DNA of 64,000 nt from an uncultured Roseibium sp. (GCF_947496995.1 NZ_CANMFD010000002.1:434001-498000), one strand, 5' to 3'; shown: positions 18,133-28,243, counted from the stretch's first letter. A program made the numbers and translations. The notes: a model not told the origin generated them from the sequence alone.

Positions 18133-18849
18133 ATGACGCCCCCCTTGTTTCGCGACGATGCCTATCTTCGATCCTGTGAAGCGGACGTGGTGGGCGTCAA
18201 CGAGCGCGGCGGTATCGTGCTGGACAGGACCGTCTTTTACGCCACCGGCGGCGGGCAGCCCGGCGACATCGGTTCTCTGGAGCTGGAAGACGGCAGCCGG
18301 ATCGAGATCGCTACGACGGTTTATGACGAGGACAAGAAATCCATTGTACATGTGCCTTTGGAGGGCCAGTCCCTGCCTTCGCCGGGCACGAAACTGACCG
18401 TCCACCTCGACTGGTCCCGGCGCTACCGGTTGATGCGCATGCATACGGCCCTGCACTTGCTGTCAGTGGCCTTGCCCTTTCCGGTCACCGGCGGCCAGAT
18501 CGGCGATCCGGAGGGGCGGCTCGACTTCGACATGGGTGAAGAGACCATCGACAAGGACAGCCTGCTGGAAAAGATCAATGAACTCGCCGGCGGCGATCAT
18601 GAAGTCACCACCGAATGGATCACCGATGAGGAACTGGACGCCAACCCCAGTCTCGTCAAGACGATGACCGTCAAGCCGCCGCGCGGTTCGGGACGGGTCC
18701 GGCTGGTCCGGATCGGCGGCGAAGTCGACCTGCAGCCCTGTGGCGGCACCCATGTTTCCCGAACGTCGGAAATCGGACCGCTCGCCCTCGGCAAGATCGA
18801 AAAGAAGGGCAAGCAGAACAGGCGCGTGCGCATTCGTCTGACGGACTGA
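18133..18849 (+). CDS. Alanyl-tRNA editing protein (AlaX-type)
   Basis: A free-standing editing domain that deacylates mischarged Ser- or Gly-tRNA(Ala). The 238-residue protein has the N-terminal beta-barrel start (GIVLDRTVFYATGGGQPGD) and the two zinc half-sites of the AlaRS editing fold: HTALH (His-x3-His) near residue 102 and CGGTHV near residue 200. AAGGAGA before the ATG is a strong ribosome-binding site. The length corresponds to AlaX with the N-terminal domain (type II), which generally edits serine. Confidence 0.9.
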   Translation: MTPPLFRDDAYLRSCEADVVGVNERGGIVLDRTVFYATGGGQPGDIGSLELEDGSRIEIATTVYDEDKKSIVHVPLEGQSLPSPGTKLTVHLDWSRRYRLMRMHTALHLLSVALPFPVTGGQIGDPEGRLDFDMGEETIDKDSLLEKINELAGGDHEVTTEWITDEELDANPSLVKTMTVKPPRGSGRVRLVRIGGEVDLQPCGGTHVSRTSEIGPLALGKIEKKGKQNRRVRIRLTD

Positions 18850-18949
18850 TATCATAGACAGTTCACCGGCCCCTCTGACCGGCCTTGAAGTGTCGGTCGA
18901 AGGTGTCAGTATTCCTCGGAACGATGAATGTAGAAGTGGAAGCCAGAAG

Positions 18950-19423
18950 ATGAAGCTTTCGGGCGGTTGCCAATGCGGGGCAGTGACTTTCGAAGTGGAA
19001 AGCCGGACCCCCTACCCTTTCATGCGATGCTATTGTTCAATCTGCAGGAAGGTCGGAGGCAGCGGAGGATATGCCATCAATCTGATGGCCGCCGCCGACA
19101 GTCTGAAGATGAAAGGCGAAGCCTCCAAGGCTTTTTACCATGCTGTGAAAGACGGACAGCCCAGTACGGCGGAACGGCATTTCTGCGCCACTTGCGGCAG
19201 TCACCTCTGGCTCTGGGATCCGCGTTGGCCGGAGTTGATCCATCCCCACGCCGGCGCAATAGATTCCCCCTTGCCAACGCCGCCGGAGACCGTCCATATC
19301 ATGCTTGAATTCAAGCCGGACTGGGTTGATGTTCCCGAAGGCCCGGGACATGTTCACTTCCAGCGCTATCCGGATCTGTCCATCGAAGACTGGCACACGT
19401 CCAAAGGCCTTTACGAGACTTAA
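18950..19423 (+). CDS. GFA-domain (Mss4-fold) zinc protein
   Basis: A 157-residue member of the GFA family (glutathione-dependent formaldehyde-activating enzyme fold). Zinc ligands are visible as CQCGAV at the N-terminus, RCYCSICRKVGG, and CATCGSHLWLWDP. Most members are of unknown substrate. The ATG at 18950 directly before the conserved KLSGGCQCGAV was preferred to an upstream frame extension starting at 18890, which has no resemblance to the family. It lies 10 bp before the sulfurtransferase gene and is probably cotranscribed with it. Confidence 0.85.
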   Translation: MKLSGGCQCGAVTFEVESRTPYPFMRCYCSICRKVGGSGGYAINLMAAADSLKMKGEASKAFYHAVKDGQPSTAERHFCATCGSHLWLWDPRWPELIHPHAGAIDSPLPTPPETVHIMLEFKPDWVDVPEGPGHVHFQRYPDLSIEDWHTSKGLYET

Positions 19424-19432
19424 GGAAATCGC

Positions 19433-20278
19433 ATGACCGACCACCCGCTCGTCACCACCCAATGGCTGGCCGATCATCTGTCCTCTCCCGATCTGGTGGT
19501 CATCAATGCCTGGATGCCGCCGGTCACACATCCGGATGCACCGCCGGTCTACCCAGAAGCCCATATCCCGGGCGCGGTCTTCTTCGACGTCAACGAGATC
19601 TGCGACAAGGGGGCGGAGCTGCCCCATATGCTCCCGGCCCCGCACGTCTTTTCTTCCGCCATGCGCAAACTCGGTATCGGCGACGGGCAGACGCTGGTGG
19701 TCTATGACGATTTCGGCCTCTACTCCGCCGCGCGCGTCTGGTGGACCTTCCGCACCATGGGAGTGGAGCGCGTCTATGTGCTGGATGGCGGATTTCCCAA
19801 ATGGCGGGCGGAAGGACGGCCGTTTGACGACGATACGCCCCGCCCGGTTCAAAGGCATTTTACGGCCCGCCTGAACCACGGCGCTGTGGCCGACCTGGCC
19901 CACCTGCGCGACACAATATCGACCGGCCGGAGGCAGATTCTGGATGCGCGATCTGCAGAGCGTTTTGCCGGGGACGCGCCCGAGCCGAGGGCCGGTCTCC
20001 GGTCCGGTCACATGCCGACGGCGCGCAATCTGCCCTTCACACGGCTTCTCTCTGAAAACGGAACTTTTCTGCCGCGCGAAGAGCTTGCCGCTGCCTTCCG
20101 CGACGCGGGTATAGATCCGGAGAAGCCGGTGACCACCACATGCGGGTCCGGTGTCACCGCTGCCATACTGACGCTTGGTCTGACCATTCTCGGGTCTCGG
20201 GACCTGGCCCTCTATGACGGGTCCTGGGCCGAATGGGGTGGCCGGGACGACACGGAGGTCGTCACCGGTCCGGCGTGA
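19433..20278 (+). CDS. sseA: 3-mercaptopyruvate sulfurtransferase (two rhodanese domains)
   Basis: Transfers sulfur from 3-mercaptopyruvate to a thiol acceptor. The 281-residue protein is made of two rhodanese domains: the first with HIPGAVFFD and VVYDDFGLYSAARVWW (no catalytic Cys, as usual), the second with ILDARSAERFAG and the active-site loop TTCGSGVTAAI; the CGSGVT loop indicates mercaptopyruvate rather than thiosulfate use. AAGGAAATCGC precedes the ATG. The stop lies 10 bp from the convergent chemoreceptor gene. Confidence 0.92.
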   Translation: MTDHPLVTTQWLADHLSSPDLVVINAWMPPVTHPDAPPVYPEAHIPGAVFFDVNEICDKGAELPHMLPAPHVFSSAMRKLGIGDGQTLVVYDDFGLYSAARVWWTFRTMGVERVYVLDGGFPKWRAEGRPFDDDTPRPVQRHFTARLNHGAVADLAHLRDTISTGRRQILDARSAERFAGDAPEPRAGLRSGHMPTARNLPFTRLLSENGTFLPREELAAAFRDAGIDPEKPVTTTCGSGVTAAILTLGLTILGSRDLALYDGSWAEWGGRDDTEVVTGPA

Positions 20279-20288
20279 CCGCGTGACT

Positions 20289-21629
20289 TCAGCTTCCGGT
20301 CTTCAACGCGTTGAAAAAGCCGCGGATTTCCTCTGAAATAACACTGGCGCCGGCAGTCATGCGGTTGGCTGCCGAAAGGAAATTTTCCGCGGCGCGGCCT
20401 GTGGATTCGATCGCTTGCCCCACACCGCCAATGTTCTCATCCAGAGTGTCGGCGCCAGCGGCGGCAGTCTGGACACTCTTCGATATTTCCTGCGTCGCCG
20501 CACCCTGTTCTTCCACCGCAGCGGCGATTGTTGCCGTCATTTCATCAAGCCGGTTGACCACTTCGGAAATCGAACGAATGGACGTGACCGCATTGCCTGT
20601 CGACTGCTGGATCTCATCGACCTGCTGACTGATTTCCTCGGTCGCCCTGGCCGTTTGTTCTGCAAGGGTCTTGACCTCGCTGGCAACGACCGCAAAGCCT
20701 TTGCCTGCGTCCCCTGCGCGGGCGGCCTCGATGGTCGCGTTGAGTGCAAGCAGGTTGGTCTGTTCGGCAATGGCCTGAATCAAGCCGACGACATCGCCGA
20801 TTTTTTGCGCCGCCCCCGCCAGGCTTGAAACCTGCTCACTGGAACGCTCCGTATTGTCGGCAGCCTCGCTCGCGGTCCGGGAGGCGTTCGAGATCTGCTT
20901 GGAGATTTCCTGTATGGAAGCCGACAGTTCTTCCGCCGCCGACGCTACGGTCTGAACACTTTCGCTGGATTCCCTTGAAACCGTCTCTGCCACGTGGACC
21001 TGTTCCTGTGCGGATTTGGAGACGTCCATCAACTGGCCCGCTTCAGCGGCCATATCGCGTGCATCTTCATCGACTTTCAGGAGAGGCTGCTCAACCTGGC
21101 TCTCGAACCGTTCAATCATCCGGTTGAGACGCTCCGTCTGTTCGGCGCGCTCCTGCAGAAGCTTTTCCTCGTACGTCGAGATCGCCAGATCCATATCCAG
21201 CATGACGGCCGATGTGACATGACCGAGCATCTGCCCAAGATCCTTGAACGACGTCCTGTATTTGCGAATGAGAAGATTCTGGAGCCGGGTGAGCACATAA
21301 CTGTAGCCGGCGATATACCAGCGTGGCTCAAGTCCGATCCGGCAATGAACATGACCGATCGTGTTTATGCTTTCCAGATAGGCCTTATCAAAGCCGCTGG
21401 TGAACAGCTTTTCCCAATGCGCCTTTTGCGCCGAAACAAGCCGCGATGTCTTTCCACCCACCAGAGATGCCAGTTCGGGTTGCGTCTTGATATGCGCATA
21501 GAACCCTTCCAGCAGATCGTCCAGGGCCGGCTGGACAACCGGCCAGAGCTTCCTGAGCGAGGCAATGGCTTGCTGATCAATCTGGATGAACTTCATTCGG
21601 GACTGGAAATCGATATCGCTGTCGTGCAT
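20289..21629 (-). CDS. Globin-coupled methyl-accepting chemotaxis protein (HemAT-like)
   Basis: A soluble chemoreceptor of 446 residues without membrane segments. Residues about 5-165 are a protoglobin/globin-sensor domain with the proximal-histidine region [20 protein letters not shown] helical linker leads to the MCP signalling domain, whose hairpin tip is canonical ([21 protein letters not shown], then [15 protein letters not shown]). By analogy with HemAT it would bind O2 through heme and signal to CheA/CheW for aerotaxis. No che genes are in the window. The start at 21629 has a GGTAGG-type ribosome-binding site. Confidence 0.92.
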   Translation of the reverse strand: MHDSDIDFQSRMKFIQIDQQAIASLRKLWPVVQPALDDLLEGFYAHIKTQPELASLVGGKTSRLVSAQKAHWEKLFTSGFDKAYLESINTIGHVHCRIGLEPRWYIAGYSYVLTRLQNLLIRKYRTSFKDLGQMLGHVTSAVMLDMDLAISTYEEKLLQERAEQTERLNRMIERFESQVEQPLLKVDEDARDMAAEAGQLMDVSKSAQEQVHVAETVSRESSESVQTVASAAEELSASIQEISKQISNASRTASEAADNTERSSEQVSSLAGAAQKIGDVVGLIQAIAEQTNLLALNATIEAARAGDAGKGFAVVASEVKTLAEQTARATEEISQQVDEIQQSTGNAVTSIRSISEVVNRLDEMTATIAAAVEEQGAATQEISKSVQTAAAGADTLDENIGGVGQAIESTGRAAENFLSAANRMTAGASVISEEIRGFFNALKTGS

Positions 21630-22012
21630 GGAGACCTACCGTTTGTGAGTGTCCCTAACTCGCTCTTCAACGTTCAACAATTCTTTAACAACGACGGTCA
21701 AACCGTCTATTTCTACGGATGTTTTTTCGCCCTCGCGAGAAAAATTACCGGCGCTTCTGACAATAAGAGCGAAGCATGCTCCGAGACCCCAATTGCCGCG
21801 AAGCTTTCCGACATACACCCCGAAATGCTTCCACCCGCACCAGGTTATTTATCGGCGAATTGCGCGTGGCTGCATTGGTTGCAAGCGGTACCCCCGTTCC
21901 ACAAACAAGGCCCTGGAACAGGTGTCCCAGGGCCTCTTCTTGCCGGCATGGCTGCAAGCGGATACGACGCGACGGGTTCAAACAGTCGGTATCCGTCTGA
22001 CCAACGTCCTTG
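21630..22012. other. Intergenic region between the chemoreceptor and aapP
   Basis: 383 bp without a convincing gene. The right part holds the aapP terminator hairpin (21908-21935). The left, AT-richer part next to the chemoreceptor start is expected to carry that gene's promoter. Confidence 0.4.
21908..21935 (-). terminator. Hairpin downstream of aapP
   Basis: AGGCCCTGG at 21908-21916 pairs perfectly with CCAGGGCCT at 21927-21935. In the minus direction the stem is followed by TGTTTGTGG, a weak U-rich tail. It lies about 80 bp after the aapP stop and probably ends the aap transcript. Confidence 0.5.
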
Positions 22013-22816
22013 TCAGTGATGCAGGATCTGGCTGAGGAACAGCTTCGTCCGCTCGTGCTGCGGATTGGTGAAGAACTCTTCCGGTTCGTTCTGTTCCACG
22101 ATCTGTCCCGCGTCCATGAAAATGACCCGGTTCGCGACCTTGCGGGCGAAGCCCATTTCGTGGGTCACGCAGATCATGGTCATGCCTTCTTCCGCAAGAC
22201 CGACCATAACGTCGAGAACTTCCTTGATCATTTCCGGATCGAGCGCCGAAGTCGGCTCATCGAACAGCATGATCTTAGGGCTCATGCAGAGCGAACGGGC
22301 GATGGCAACGCGCTGCTGCTGGCCGCCGGAGAGCTGTCCGGGATACTTGGCTGCCTGCTCGGGGATCTTCACGCGCTCCAGATAGTGCATCGCGATTTCC
22401 TCCGCTTCCCGCTTCGGCATCTTGCGCACCCAGATCGGCGCCAGCGTGCAGTTTTCCAGGATCGTCAGATGCGGAAACAGGTTGAAGTGCTGAAAGCACA
22501 TGCCGACTTCGCGACGGATTTCATCGATCTTCTTCAGGTCGTCGGTCAGTTCAATGCCGTCGACCAGAATCTGGCCGGCCTGATGCTCTTCAAGCCGGTT
22601 GATACAGCGGATCATCGTGGACTTGCCGGAGCCGGAAGGGCCGCAGACGACGATCCGTTCGCCACGCATGACCTTCAGGTTGATGTCGCGCAGAACGTGA
22701 AAATCACCGTACCACTTGTTCATGTTCTTGATTTCGATCGCGACATCGGTTTCCGAAATCGTCATTTTGGTGCGATCGGCTGCGAGTTCCTCGTCGCGTA
22801 CTGCGTTCACTGTCAT
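22013..22816 (-). CDS. aapP: General L-amino acid ABC transporter, ATP-binding protein
   Basis: Energises uptake of polar L-amino acids. The 267-residue ATPase has Walker [11 protein letters not shown]-loop, the [15 protein letters not shown] signature and Walker [13 protein letters not shown] with the H-loop (VTHEMGFA). The N-terminal 40 residues precede the core fold, as usual for AapP. It is the last gene of the aapJQMP operon, 70 bp after aapM. Confidence 0.94.
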   Translation of the reverse strand: MTVNAVRDEELAADRTKMTISETDVAIEIKNMNKWYGDFHVLRDINLKVMRGERIVVCGPSGSGKSTMIRCINRLEEHQAGQILVDGIELTDDLKKIDEIRREVGMCFQHFNLFPHLTILENCTLAPIWVRKMPKREAEEIAMHYLERVKIPEQAAKYPGQLSGGQQQRVAIARSLCMSPKIMLFDEPTSALDPEMIKEVLDVMVGLAEEGMTMICVTHEMGFARKVANRVIFMDAGQIVEQNEPEEFFTNPQHERTKLFLSQILHH

Positions 22817-22885
22817 GATGTCTACTCCAAGAGTGTTTCGGGTCCGGGGCGCAGCGCTTGTCCCGCGCGCCCCGGATGCGAATTC

Positions 22886-24037
22886 CTAGCGTTTGTGTCC
22901 CGTGTGCAGCTTGTTCTCCATGAAGATGGAATAGCGCGACATGCCGAAGCAGAAGCACCAGAACACCATTGCTGCGAAGAGATAACCGGTATGCCCCTGA
23001 CTTGGCGTCGACCAGGTCGGATCCGTGAAGGAGGACTGGATCTGGCCAAGCAGGTCGAACATGCCGACGATCAGAACCAGAGTCGTATCCTTGAACAGGC
23101 CGATGAAGGTGTTGACGATGCCCGGGATCACCAGTTTCAGCGCTTGTGGCAGGACGATGAGATACATCATCGGCCAGAAGCGAAGTCCCAGAGCCATCGC
23201 GCCTTCATACTGCCCCTTCGGGATTGCCTGAAGACCGCCGCGAACCACCTCCGCCATATAGGCGGCGGAGAACAGCGTCACGCCGATCAGCACACGCAGC
23301 AGCTTGTCGAAGGTGACACCTTCCGGCAGGAACAGCGGCAGCATGACCGAGGACATGAACAGCACGGTAATCAACGGCACGCCGCGCCAGAACTCGATGA
23401 AGACAATCGAAATCGTCCTGATGATCGGCATTTTCGACCGACGTCCGAGTGCCAGCGCGATACCCAGCGGCAAGGACGCGACGATGCCCGTTACGGCGAT
23501 CACCAGCGTCACGAGAAGCCCGCCCCAAACGGCAGTTTCCACGATCGGAAGGACAACCCAGTCGCCGATGACCAGACCTGTCAGCAGGTAGTAGGCGATG
23601 ATCGGGAAGACGATCAGAAACAGGATCGCATTCAGCCGCTTGAACGGCGCGCTCGGGATTGCCAGAGGCACCAGAAGCAGCAGGAACAGCGCGTAAACGA
23701 TGTTGACCCGCCAGACCTCCTCACTGGGGTAGCGCCCGTAGATGAACTGCGGGAAGTATGCTTTCACATACGCCCAACAGGCCCCGCTGTGGCCACCGTC
23801 CTGTGGCAGACAGGCATCCCGGTTCTGGCCGGTCCAGACCGCATCGATCAATGCAAACTGGACAAGAGGCGCTATGAGCCAATAGGCCAGCAGGATGCCG
23901 ATGATCGTCAACACCGTGTTGCTGATGGACGAGAACAGGTTCTGCCGCATCCAGCCGATGATGCCGGTGGTCGAGATGGGCGCCGCCATGTGCGGCGCCT
24001 CTTCGGTTCTGATGTGGAACAAATTTGTAGATGACAT
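22886..24037 (-). CDS. aapM: General L-amino acid ABC transporter, permease AapM
   Basis: A 383-residue inner-membrane permease of the HisMQ type, longer than usual for the family because of the large N-terminal part with extra membrane segments and a periplasmic region (GQNRDACLPQDGGHSGACWAY), which is typical of AapM. The EAA-type motif EVVRGGLQAIPKGQYEGAMA in the C-terminal third contacts the ATPase. AAGGAG precedes the ATG. It lies 13 bp after aapQ. Confidence 0.93.
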   Translation of the reverse strand: MSSTNLFHIRTEEAPHMAAPISTTGIIGWMRQNLFSSISNTVLTIIGILLAYWLIAPLVQFALIDAVWTGQNRDACLPQDGGHSGACWAYVKAYFPQFIYGRYPSEEVWRVNIVYALFLLLLVPLAIPSAPFKRLNAILFLIVFPIIAYYLLTGLVIGDWVVLPIVETAVWGGLLVTLVIAVTGIVASLPLGIALALGRRSKMPIIRTISIVFIEFWRGVPLITVLFMSSVMLPLFLPEGVTFDKLLRVLIGVTLFSAAYMAEVVRGGLQAIPKGQYEGAMALGLRFWPMMYLIVLPQALKLVIPGIVNTFIGLFKDTTLVLIVGMFDLLGQIQSSFTDPTWSTPSQGHTGYLFAAMVFWCFCFGMSRYSIFMENKLHTGHKR

Positions 24038-24050
24038 GATGATGCGCTCC

Positions 24051-25265
24051 TTACCGTTCCACGAGCGCCATGCGCTGGTTGTACCAGTTCATGAAGGCCG
24101 AAGTGATCAGGCTGAGCGATAGATAGACCGCCATCCAGATACCGATGATTTCAATCGCCTGACCGGTCTGGTTCAGAACGGTGCCGCCCATGGACACAAG
24201 GTCCGGATATGCGATGGCGACCGCCAGGGAAGAATTCTTCGTGAGGTTCAGATACTGACTGGTCAGCGGCGGAATGATCACGCGCATTGCCTGCGGGATA
24301 ATCACCAGACGCAGTGTCGGCCCGTTGCGCAGACCAAGCGCATGCGCCGCTTCGGTCTGACCATGACTTACGGCCTGGATACCCGCACGAACGATCTCGG
24401 CGATGAACGAAGCGGTGTAGATCGACAACGCTGCCGTCAGAGCCAGAAACTCGGGGATCACGTTGATCCCGACGTTCAGCTCGAACCCCTGACGAAGGAT
24501 AGGACCAGATTCAACGAAATTCGGATGCTCCAGGGTCATGGGCATGCCGGTGACGAAATAGGTAATGATCGGGATGCCGACGATGAGCCCCATTGCGGAC
24601 CAGAAAACCGGAAACTGCTGTCCTGTGTTTTCCTGGCGTTTGCGCGCCCAACGCGAGACGAAGTACGATGCGATGATCCCGATGATCAGGGCGTAGCCGA
24701 CCCACTCGGACCCGGGTTCCCAGATCGGTTTCGGAAGCCGCATCCCACCGATGTTCAGGTGAAATGTATCGAATATCGACCATTTCTCCCGTTTGCCGGG
24801 TATGGCCCGCAGCACTGCGAAATACCAGAAGAAGATCTGCAGCAGCAACGGGATATTGCGGACCAGCTCGACATAACAATAGGCCAGCCGGTTGATCACC
24901 CAGTTATTGGACAAACGGGCGATACCGATAATGAAACCGAGAAGCGTGGCAAAAAAGATGCCGACCGCGGCAACCAGCAGTGTGTTCAAAAAGCCGACGT
25001 AGAGAGCCCGGCCATAGCTCGAAGTTTCTGAATATTCGACCAGCGACTGGTTGGTTCCAAAGCCGGCCGTGTTCTCAAGAAAGCCCCAACCGGAGGCAAT
25101 ATTCTGCCGCTCAAGGTTGGTGATCGTGTTCGAAACGATGAAGTATCCCAAGGCAACCACCGCAACCACCAATACCAGCTGGTAAAAGATGCTGCGGACT
25201 TTGGGATCATTCATCAGCGAAGCACGCGCCGGCGCCCCCGCCGAGTCCTGCTCCATTACTGACAT
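24051..25265 (-). CDS. aapQ: General L-amino acid ABC transporter, permease AapQ
   Basis: A 404-residue HisMQ-type permease with the large AapQ-specific insertion between membrane segments and the conserved EIVRAGIQAVSHGQTEAAHA motif that couples to the ATPase. It forms the permease heterodimer with AapM. The gene is separated from aapJ by 224 bp carrying a hairpin, so the abundant binding protein can be expressed above the membrane parts. Confidence 0.93.
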   Translation of the reverse strand: MSVMEQDSAGAPARASLMNDPKVRSIFYQLVLVVAVVALGYFIVSNTITNLERQNIASGWGFLENTAGFGTNQSLVEYSETSSYGRALYVGFLNTLLVAAVGIFFATLLGFIIGIARLSNNWVINRLAYCYVELVRNIPLLLQIFFWYFAVLRAIPGKREKWSIFDTFHLNIGGMRLPKPIWEPGSEWVGYALIIGIIASYFVSRWARKRQENTGQQFPVFWSAMGLIVGIPIITYFVTGMPMTLEHPNFVESGPILRQGFELNVGINVIPEFLALTAALSIYTASFIAEIVRAGIQAVSHGQTEAAHALGLRNGPTLRLVIIPQAMRVIIPPLTSQYLNLTKNSSLAVAIAYPDLVSMGGTVLNQTGQAIEIIGIWMAVYLSLSLITSAFMNWYNQRMALVER

Positions 25266-25432
25266 AGAACCTCGCCCAAGTTATACGGAAAGAGCCCGGC
25301 CTGCGGCCTCTCCTCTTTCACGTCTAAACCTGTCTCTACAGAGCGCATTCGCGCTTTCCCCTGTCGGTCGAGACAGTCTGTCCCCCACGCCATTGCCGGT
25401 ATATTCCGACTTCCGGTGCGTGGAATTTATTA

Positions 25433-25465
25433 GGGGTCCCGGCAGCTTTGCGCCGCCGGAACCCC
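25433..25465 (-). terminator. Attenuating hairpin between aapJ and aapQ
   Basis: GGGGTCCCGGC at 25433-25443 pairs with GCCGGAACCCC at 25455-25465 (10 of 11 pairs). Reading along the minus strand the stem follows the aapJ stop by 25 bp and is followed by TAATAAATT. Such stems between a binding-protein gene and its permease genes commonly stabilise the upstream mRNA and reduce read-through. Confidence 0.6.
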
Positions 25466-25489
25466 ATCAACCCTCGGATTATATGAGGA

Positions 25490-26509
25490 TCAGCGGACCG
25501 GCGGGGCGTACATGAAGCCGCCTTTGTTCCACAATGCGTTCACACCGCGCGAGATGCCGAGCGGAGTGTCCGGACCAACGTTGGCGTTGAAGGACTCTTC
25601 GTAGTTGCCGACGTTCTTGACGATGTTGTAAGCCCAGTCGTTGGACAGGCCGATGGCTTCACCGAATGCACCCTCGGCGCCCAGCAGGCGCTTGACGGAC
25701 GGATTGTCGGAAGCCTTCATTTCATCGACATTTGCGGAAGTAACGCCGAGTTCTTCAGCGTTGAGCATCGCGTTCAATGTCCACTTGGCAATGTTGAACC
25801 ACTCGTCGTCACCCTGACGCACGACCGGACCAAGCGGCTCTTTGGAAATGATTTCCGACAGAACCATGTGATCGCCCGGGTTGGTGAGCTTCAGGCGCTG
25901 AGCGTACAGGCCGGACGCATCCGTGGTGTACACGTCGCAACGACCGGCGTCATATGCAGCAACAACTTCGTCGGCTTTTTCGAAAGCAACGATTTCGTAC
26001 GGCATATTGTTGGAACGGAAGTAATCGGCAACGTTCAGCTCGGTGGTGGTACCGGTGTTGGTGCAGACCGATGCGCCGGAAAGTTCCAGAGCGGACGTGA
26101 CGCCAAGATCCTTGCGGACCATGAAGCCCTGGCCGTCATAGTAGTTCACACCAGCAAAGTTCAGACCCAACTGGGTGTCGCGTGACATGGTCCAGGTGGT
26201 GTTGCGTGACAGCACGTCAACTTCGCCGGACTGCAGAGCGGTGAAACGCTCCTTTGCAGACAGCGGAGTGAATTTCACAGCGGAGGCGTCGCCGAATACT
26301 GCGGCGGCCATTGCGCGGCAGAGGTCAACGTCCAGTCCGGTCCAGTTGCCCTGTGCGTCGGGATTCGAGAAACCCGGCAGGCCCTGGCTCACGCCACACT
26401 GAATGAAACCTTTAGCCTTGACGTCTTCCAGCGTCGTTGCACCGGCAGCCGTCGTTGCGGCGACTCCCATAGCAGCGCCGAGTACGAGCGGAAGGATTTT
26501 TTTCGACAT
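25490..26509 (-). CDS. aapJ: General L-amino acid ABC transporter, periplasmic binding protein
   Basis: A 339-residue type II periplasmic-binding protein: signal peptide at residues 1-23 (LPLVLGAAMGVAATTAAGA), then the SBP_bac_3 pattern (GFIQCGVSQGLPGFSNPD, GLDVDLCRAMAAAVFGD). Two disulfide-type Cys pairs are visible. I use the ATG at 26509, which directly opens the signal peptide and is preceded by AAAGGCTG; an upstream frame extension to 26638 would hide the signal peptide behind 43 basic residues. Confidence 0.94.
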   Translation of the reverse strand: MSKKILPLVLGAAMGVAATTAAGATTLEDVKAKGFIQCGVSQGLPGFSNPDAQGNWTGLDVDLCRAMAAAVFGDASAVKFTPLSAKERFTALQSGEVDVLSRNTTWTMSRDTQLGLNFAGVNYYDGQGFMVRKDLGVTSALELSGASVCTNTGTTTELNVADYFRSNNMPYEIVAFEKADEVVAAYDAGRCDVYTTDASGLYAQRLKLTNPGDHMVLSEIISKEPLGPVVRQGDDEWFNIAKWTLNAMLNAEELGVTSANVDEMKASDNPSVKRLLGAEGAFGEAIGLSNDWAYNIVKNVGNYEESFNANVGPDTPLGISRGVNALWNKGGFMYAPPVR

Positions 26510-27019
26510 GGATATGCAGCCTTTATTTGTTACCCATACTTTACTCCGTCGGGCCAGACAGGAAGACGTCCTCGCCGTCATTCGTTGAGGACGACTGCGG
26601 CCTTTCCGGCCACTTCCTCCAGACGTCTCGCGTCCCACCCAACACGCCCATACGATGGCATTTGGCTGTTCGGGTCAAGTACTTGGTGTCTTATTCTCGT
26701 CAAATTTCTTGACCGAACGACCAAATTGCCCGCCGCAGATGCACAAAACACGAACATGTTCACTTTCTCCGCACCGGCTGCCTAAGATGCAATCAGCGTG
26801 TGCAAGCTGCCCGGTCCACACACTGATTTCGGATCTGAAAACATGTGTAAAACGGTATCATCGCTGGGGCTGTCCTCGTGCTTCCTGCTTCGTGAACTGT
26901 GTTGCCCCACCCGATGATTTGCCGACCGGGTTGAAGATATCTTCCGTTCAGCTAGTGTTGACTAACACCTTGATATTTCGCTCTTAAGCATCGAGGCCAC
27001 GCCACTCAAGCAGGACATC
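26510..27019. other. Divergent intergenic region aapJ / metC
   Basis: 510 bp, AT-richer than its surroundings, without a convincing gene on either strand. It should contain the aap promoter with its nitrogen-regulated sites, and the metC promoter. No clear sigma-54 element (GG-N10-GC with context) was identified by eye. Confidence 0.35.
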
Positions 27020-28198
27020 ATGAACAACAACTCTTCTGACGTGCAAAACAAGATCGACACGGTCGTCACCCACACCGGACGCCATCCGCAGGAATTTCAC
27101 GGTTTCGTCAATCCGCCCGTCGTTCATGCCTCGACCGTTCTCTACCCGGATGTCGAGACAATGGTCACCGGCAAGCAGACCTACTCCTACGGACGGCGTG
27201 GAAATCCGACCACAAATTCCCTTGAAGAGGCACTCACGGAAATGGAAGGCGCCGCCGGAGCCAAGCTGGCAAATTCCGGCCTGAACGCGATTGCGCTCGC
27301 CATATTGTCCTGCGTGAAGTCAGGCGACCATATTCTGATCGCCGACACGGCCTATGGTCCGACCCGGCATTTCGCCGATACGGTGCTCCCCGGTTACGGC
27401 GTCGAGGTGGAATATTACGATCCGGGCCTTGGAGACGGCATCCGGTCGCTGTTTCGACCGGAAACCACGGCCGTCTTCACCGAGGCTCCCGGGTCCCTCA
27501 CCTTCGAAATGCAGGATGTTCCGGCAATCGCCGCAGCGGCGCATGAGATCGGCGCAACGACCTTGATGGACAACACCTGGGCCAGCCCGCTTTACTGCCA
27601 GCCGCTTTCTCTGGGAATAGACCTGTCCATTCAGGCAGGCACGAAATATATCGTCGGCCATTCCGACGTGATGCTCGGAACGATCGCCGCAAGTGAACGG
27701 GTCTGGGAGAACCTGGATGCGTTCTGCGGCGCCATGGGCAGCCACGTGGCTCCCGACGACGTTTACCTGGGCCTCCGCGGGTTGCGAACCCTGTCCGTGC
27801 GTCTTGAGCGCCACGAGCGCAACACATTCACGGTGCTCGACTGGCTGAAGGATCAGCCCGGTATCGGAAGAATACGCTACCCGGCTCTTGAGAGCGATCC
27901 GGGACATCAGATCTGGAAACGGGACTTTACCGGCAGTTCCGGCCTGTGCGCATTCGATTTCGAGAAAGGCACCACCAGGGAGGAGGCTTACAGCTTCCTC
28001 AACAGCCTGAACCTGTTCGGGCTCGGGTTTTCCTGGGGTGGTTTCGAAAGCCTTGCAATACCTGTCCGGCTGAAGGGCATGCGCACCGTGACCCAGCCCG
28101 ACAATGACCTGCAATCCGTTCGTCTACATATCGGTCTGGAAGATCCCGAGGACCTGATCAAGGATCTCGATCAGGCGTTGAAGCAGTCCCTCAAGTAA
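27020..28198 (+). CDS. metC: Cystathionine beta-lyase
   Basis: PLP enzyme splitting cystathionine to homocysteine, pyruvate and ammonia. The 392-residue protein has the Cys/Met-metabolism signatures YSYGRRGNPTTNSLEEAL and, around the PLP lysine, SIQAGTKYIVGHSDVMLG. FSWGGFESLA in the C-terminal half is typical of MetC-type lyases. GCAGGACATC precedes the ATG. It is convergent with the LABN gene, 21 bp apart. Confidence 0.9.
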   Translation: MNNNSSDVQNKIDTVVTHTGRHPQEFHGFVNPPVVHASTVLYPDVETMVTGKQTYSYGRRGNPTTNSLEEALTEMEGAAGAKLANSGLNAIALAILSCVKSGDHILIADTAYGPTRHFADTVLPGYGVEVEYYDPGLGDGIRSLFRPETTAVFTEAPGSLTFEMQDVPAIAAAAHEIGATTLMDNTWASPLYCQPLSLGIDLSIQAGTKYIVGHSDVMLGTIAASERVWENLDAFCGAMGSHVAPDDVYLGLRGLRTLSVRLERHERNTFTVLDWLKDQPGIGRIRYPALESDPGHQIWKRDFTGSSGLCAFDFEKGTTREEAYSFLNSLNLFGLGFSWGGFESLAIPVRLKGMRTVTQPDNDLQSVRLHIGLEDPEDLIKDLDQALKQSLK

Positions 28199-28212
28199 CT
28201 GCGCTTTCCGGT

Positions 28213-28243
28213 GGCACGATCAGATCGTCGGGTCGTGCCGCTT
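28213..28243 (+). terminator. Terminator-like hairpin after metC
   Basis: GGCACGA at 28213-28219 pairs with TCGTGCC at 28233-28239 and is followed by GCTTTTCC. It lies within 50 bp of the metC stop and overlaps the 3' end of the convergent LABN gene. Confidence 0.4.

Noticed and set aside
22010..24034. Long plus-strand open frame of 674 codons over the aap genes
   Set aside because: It is the antisense shadow of aapP and aapM, whose minus-strand products match the transporter families throughout.
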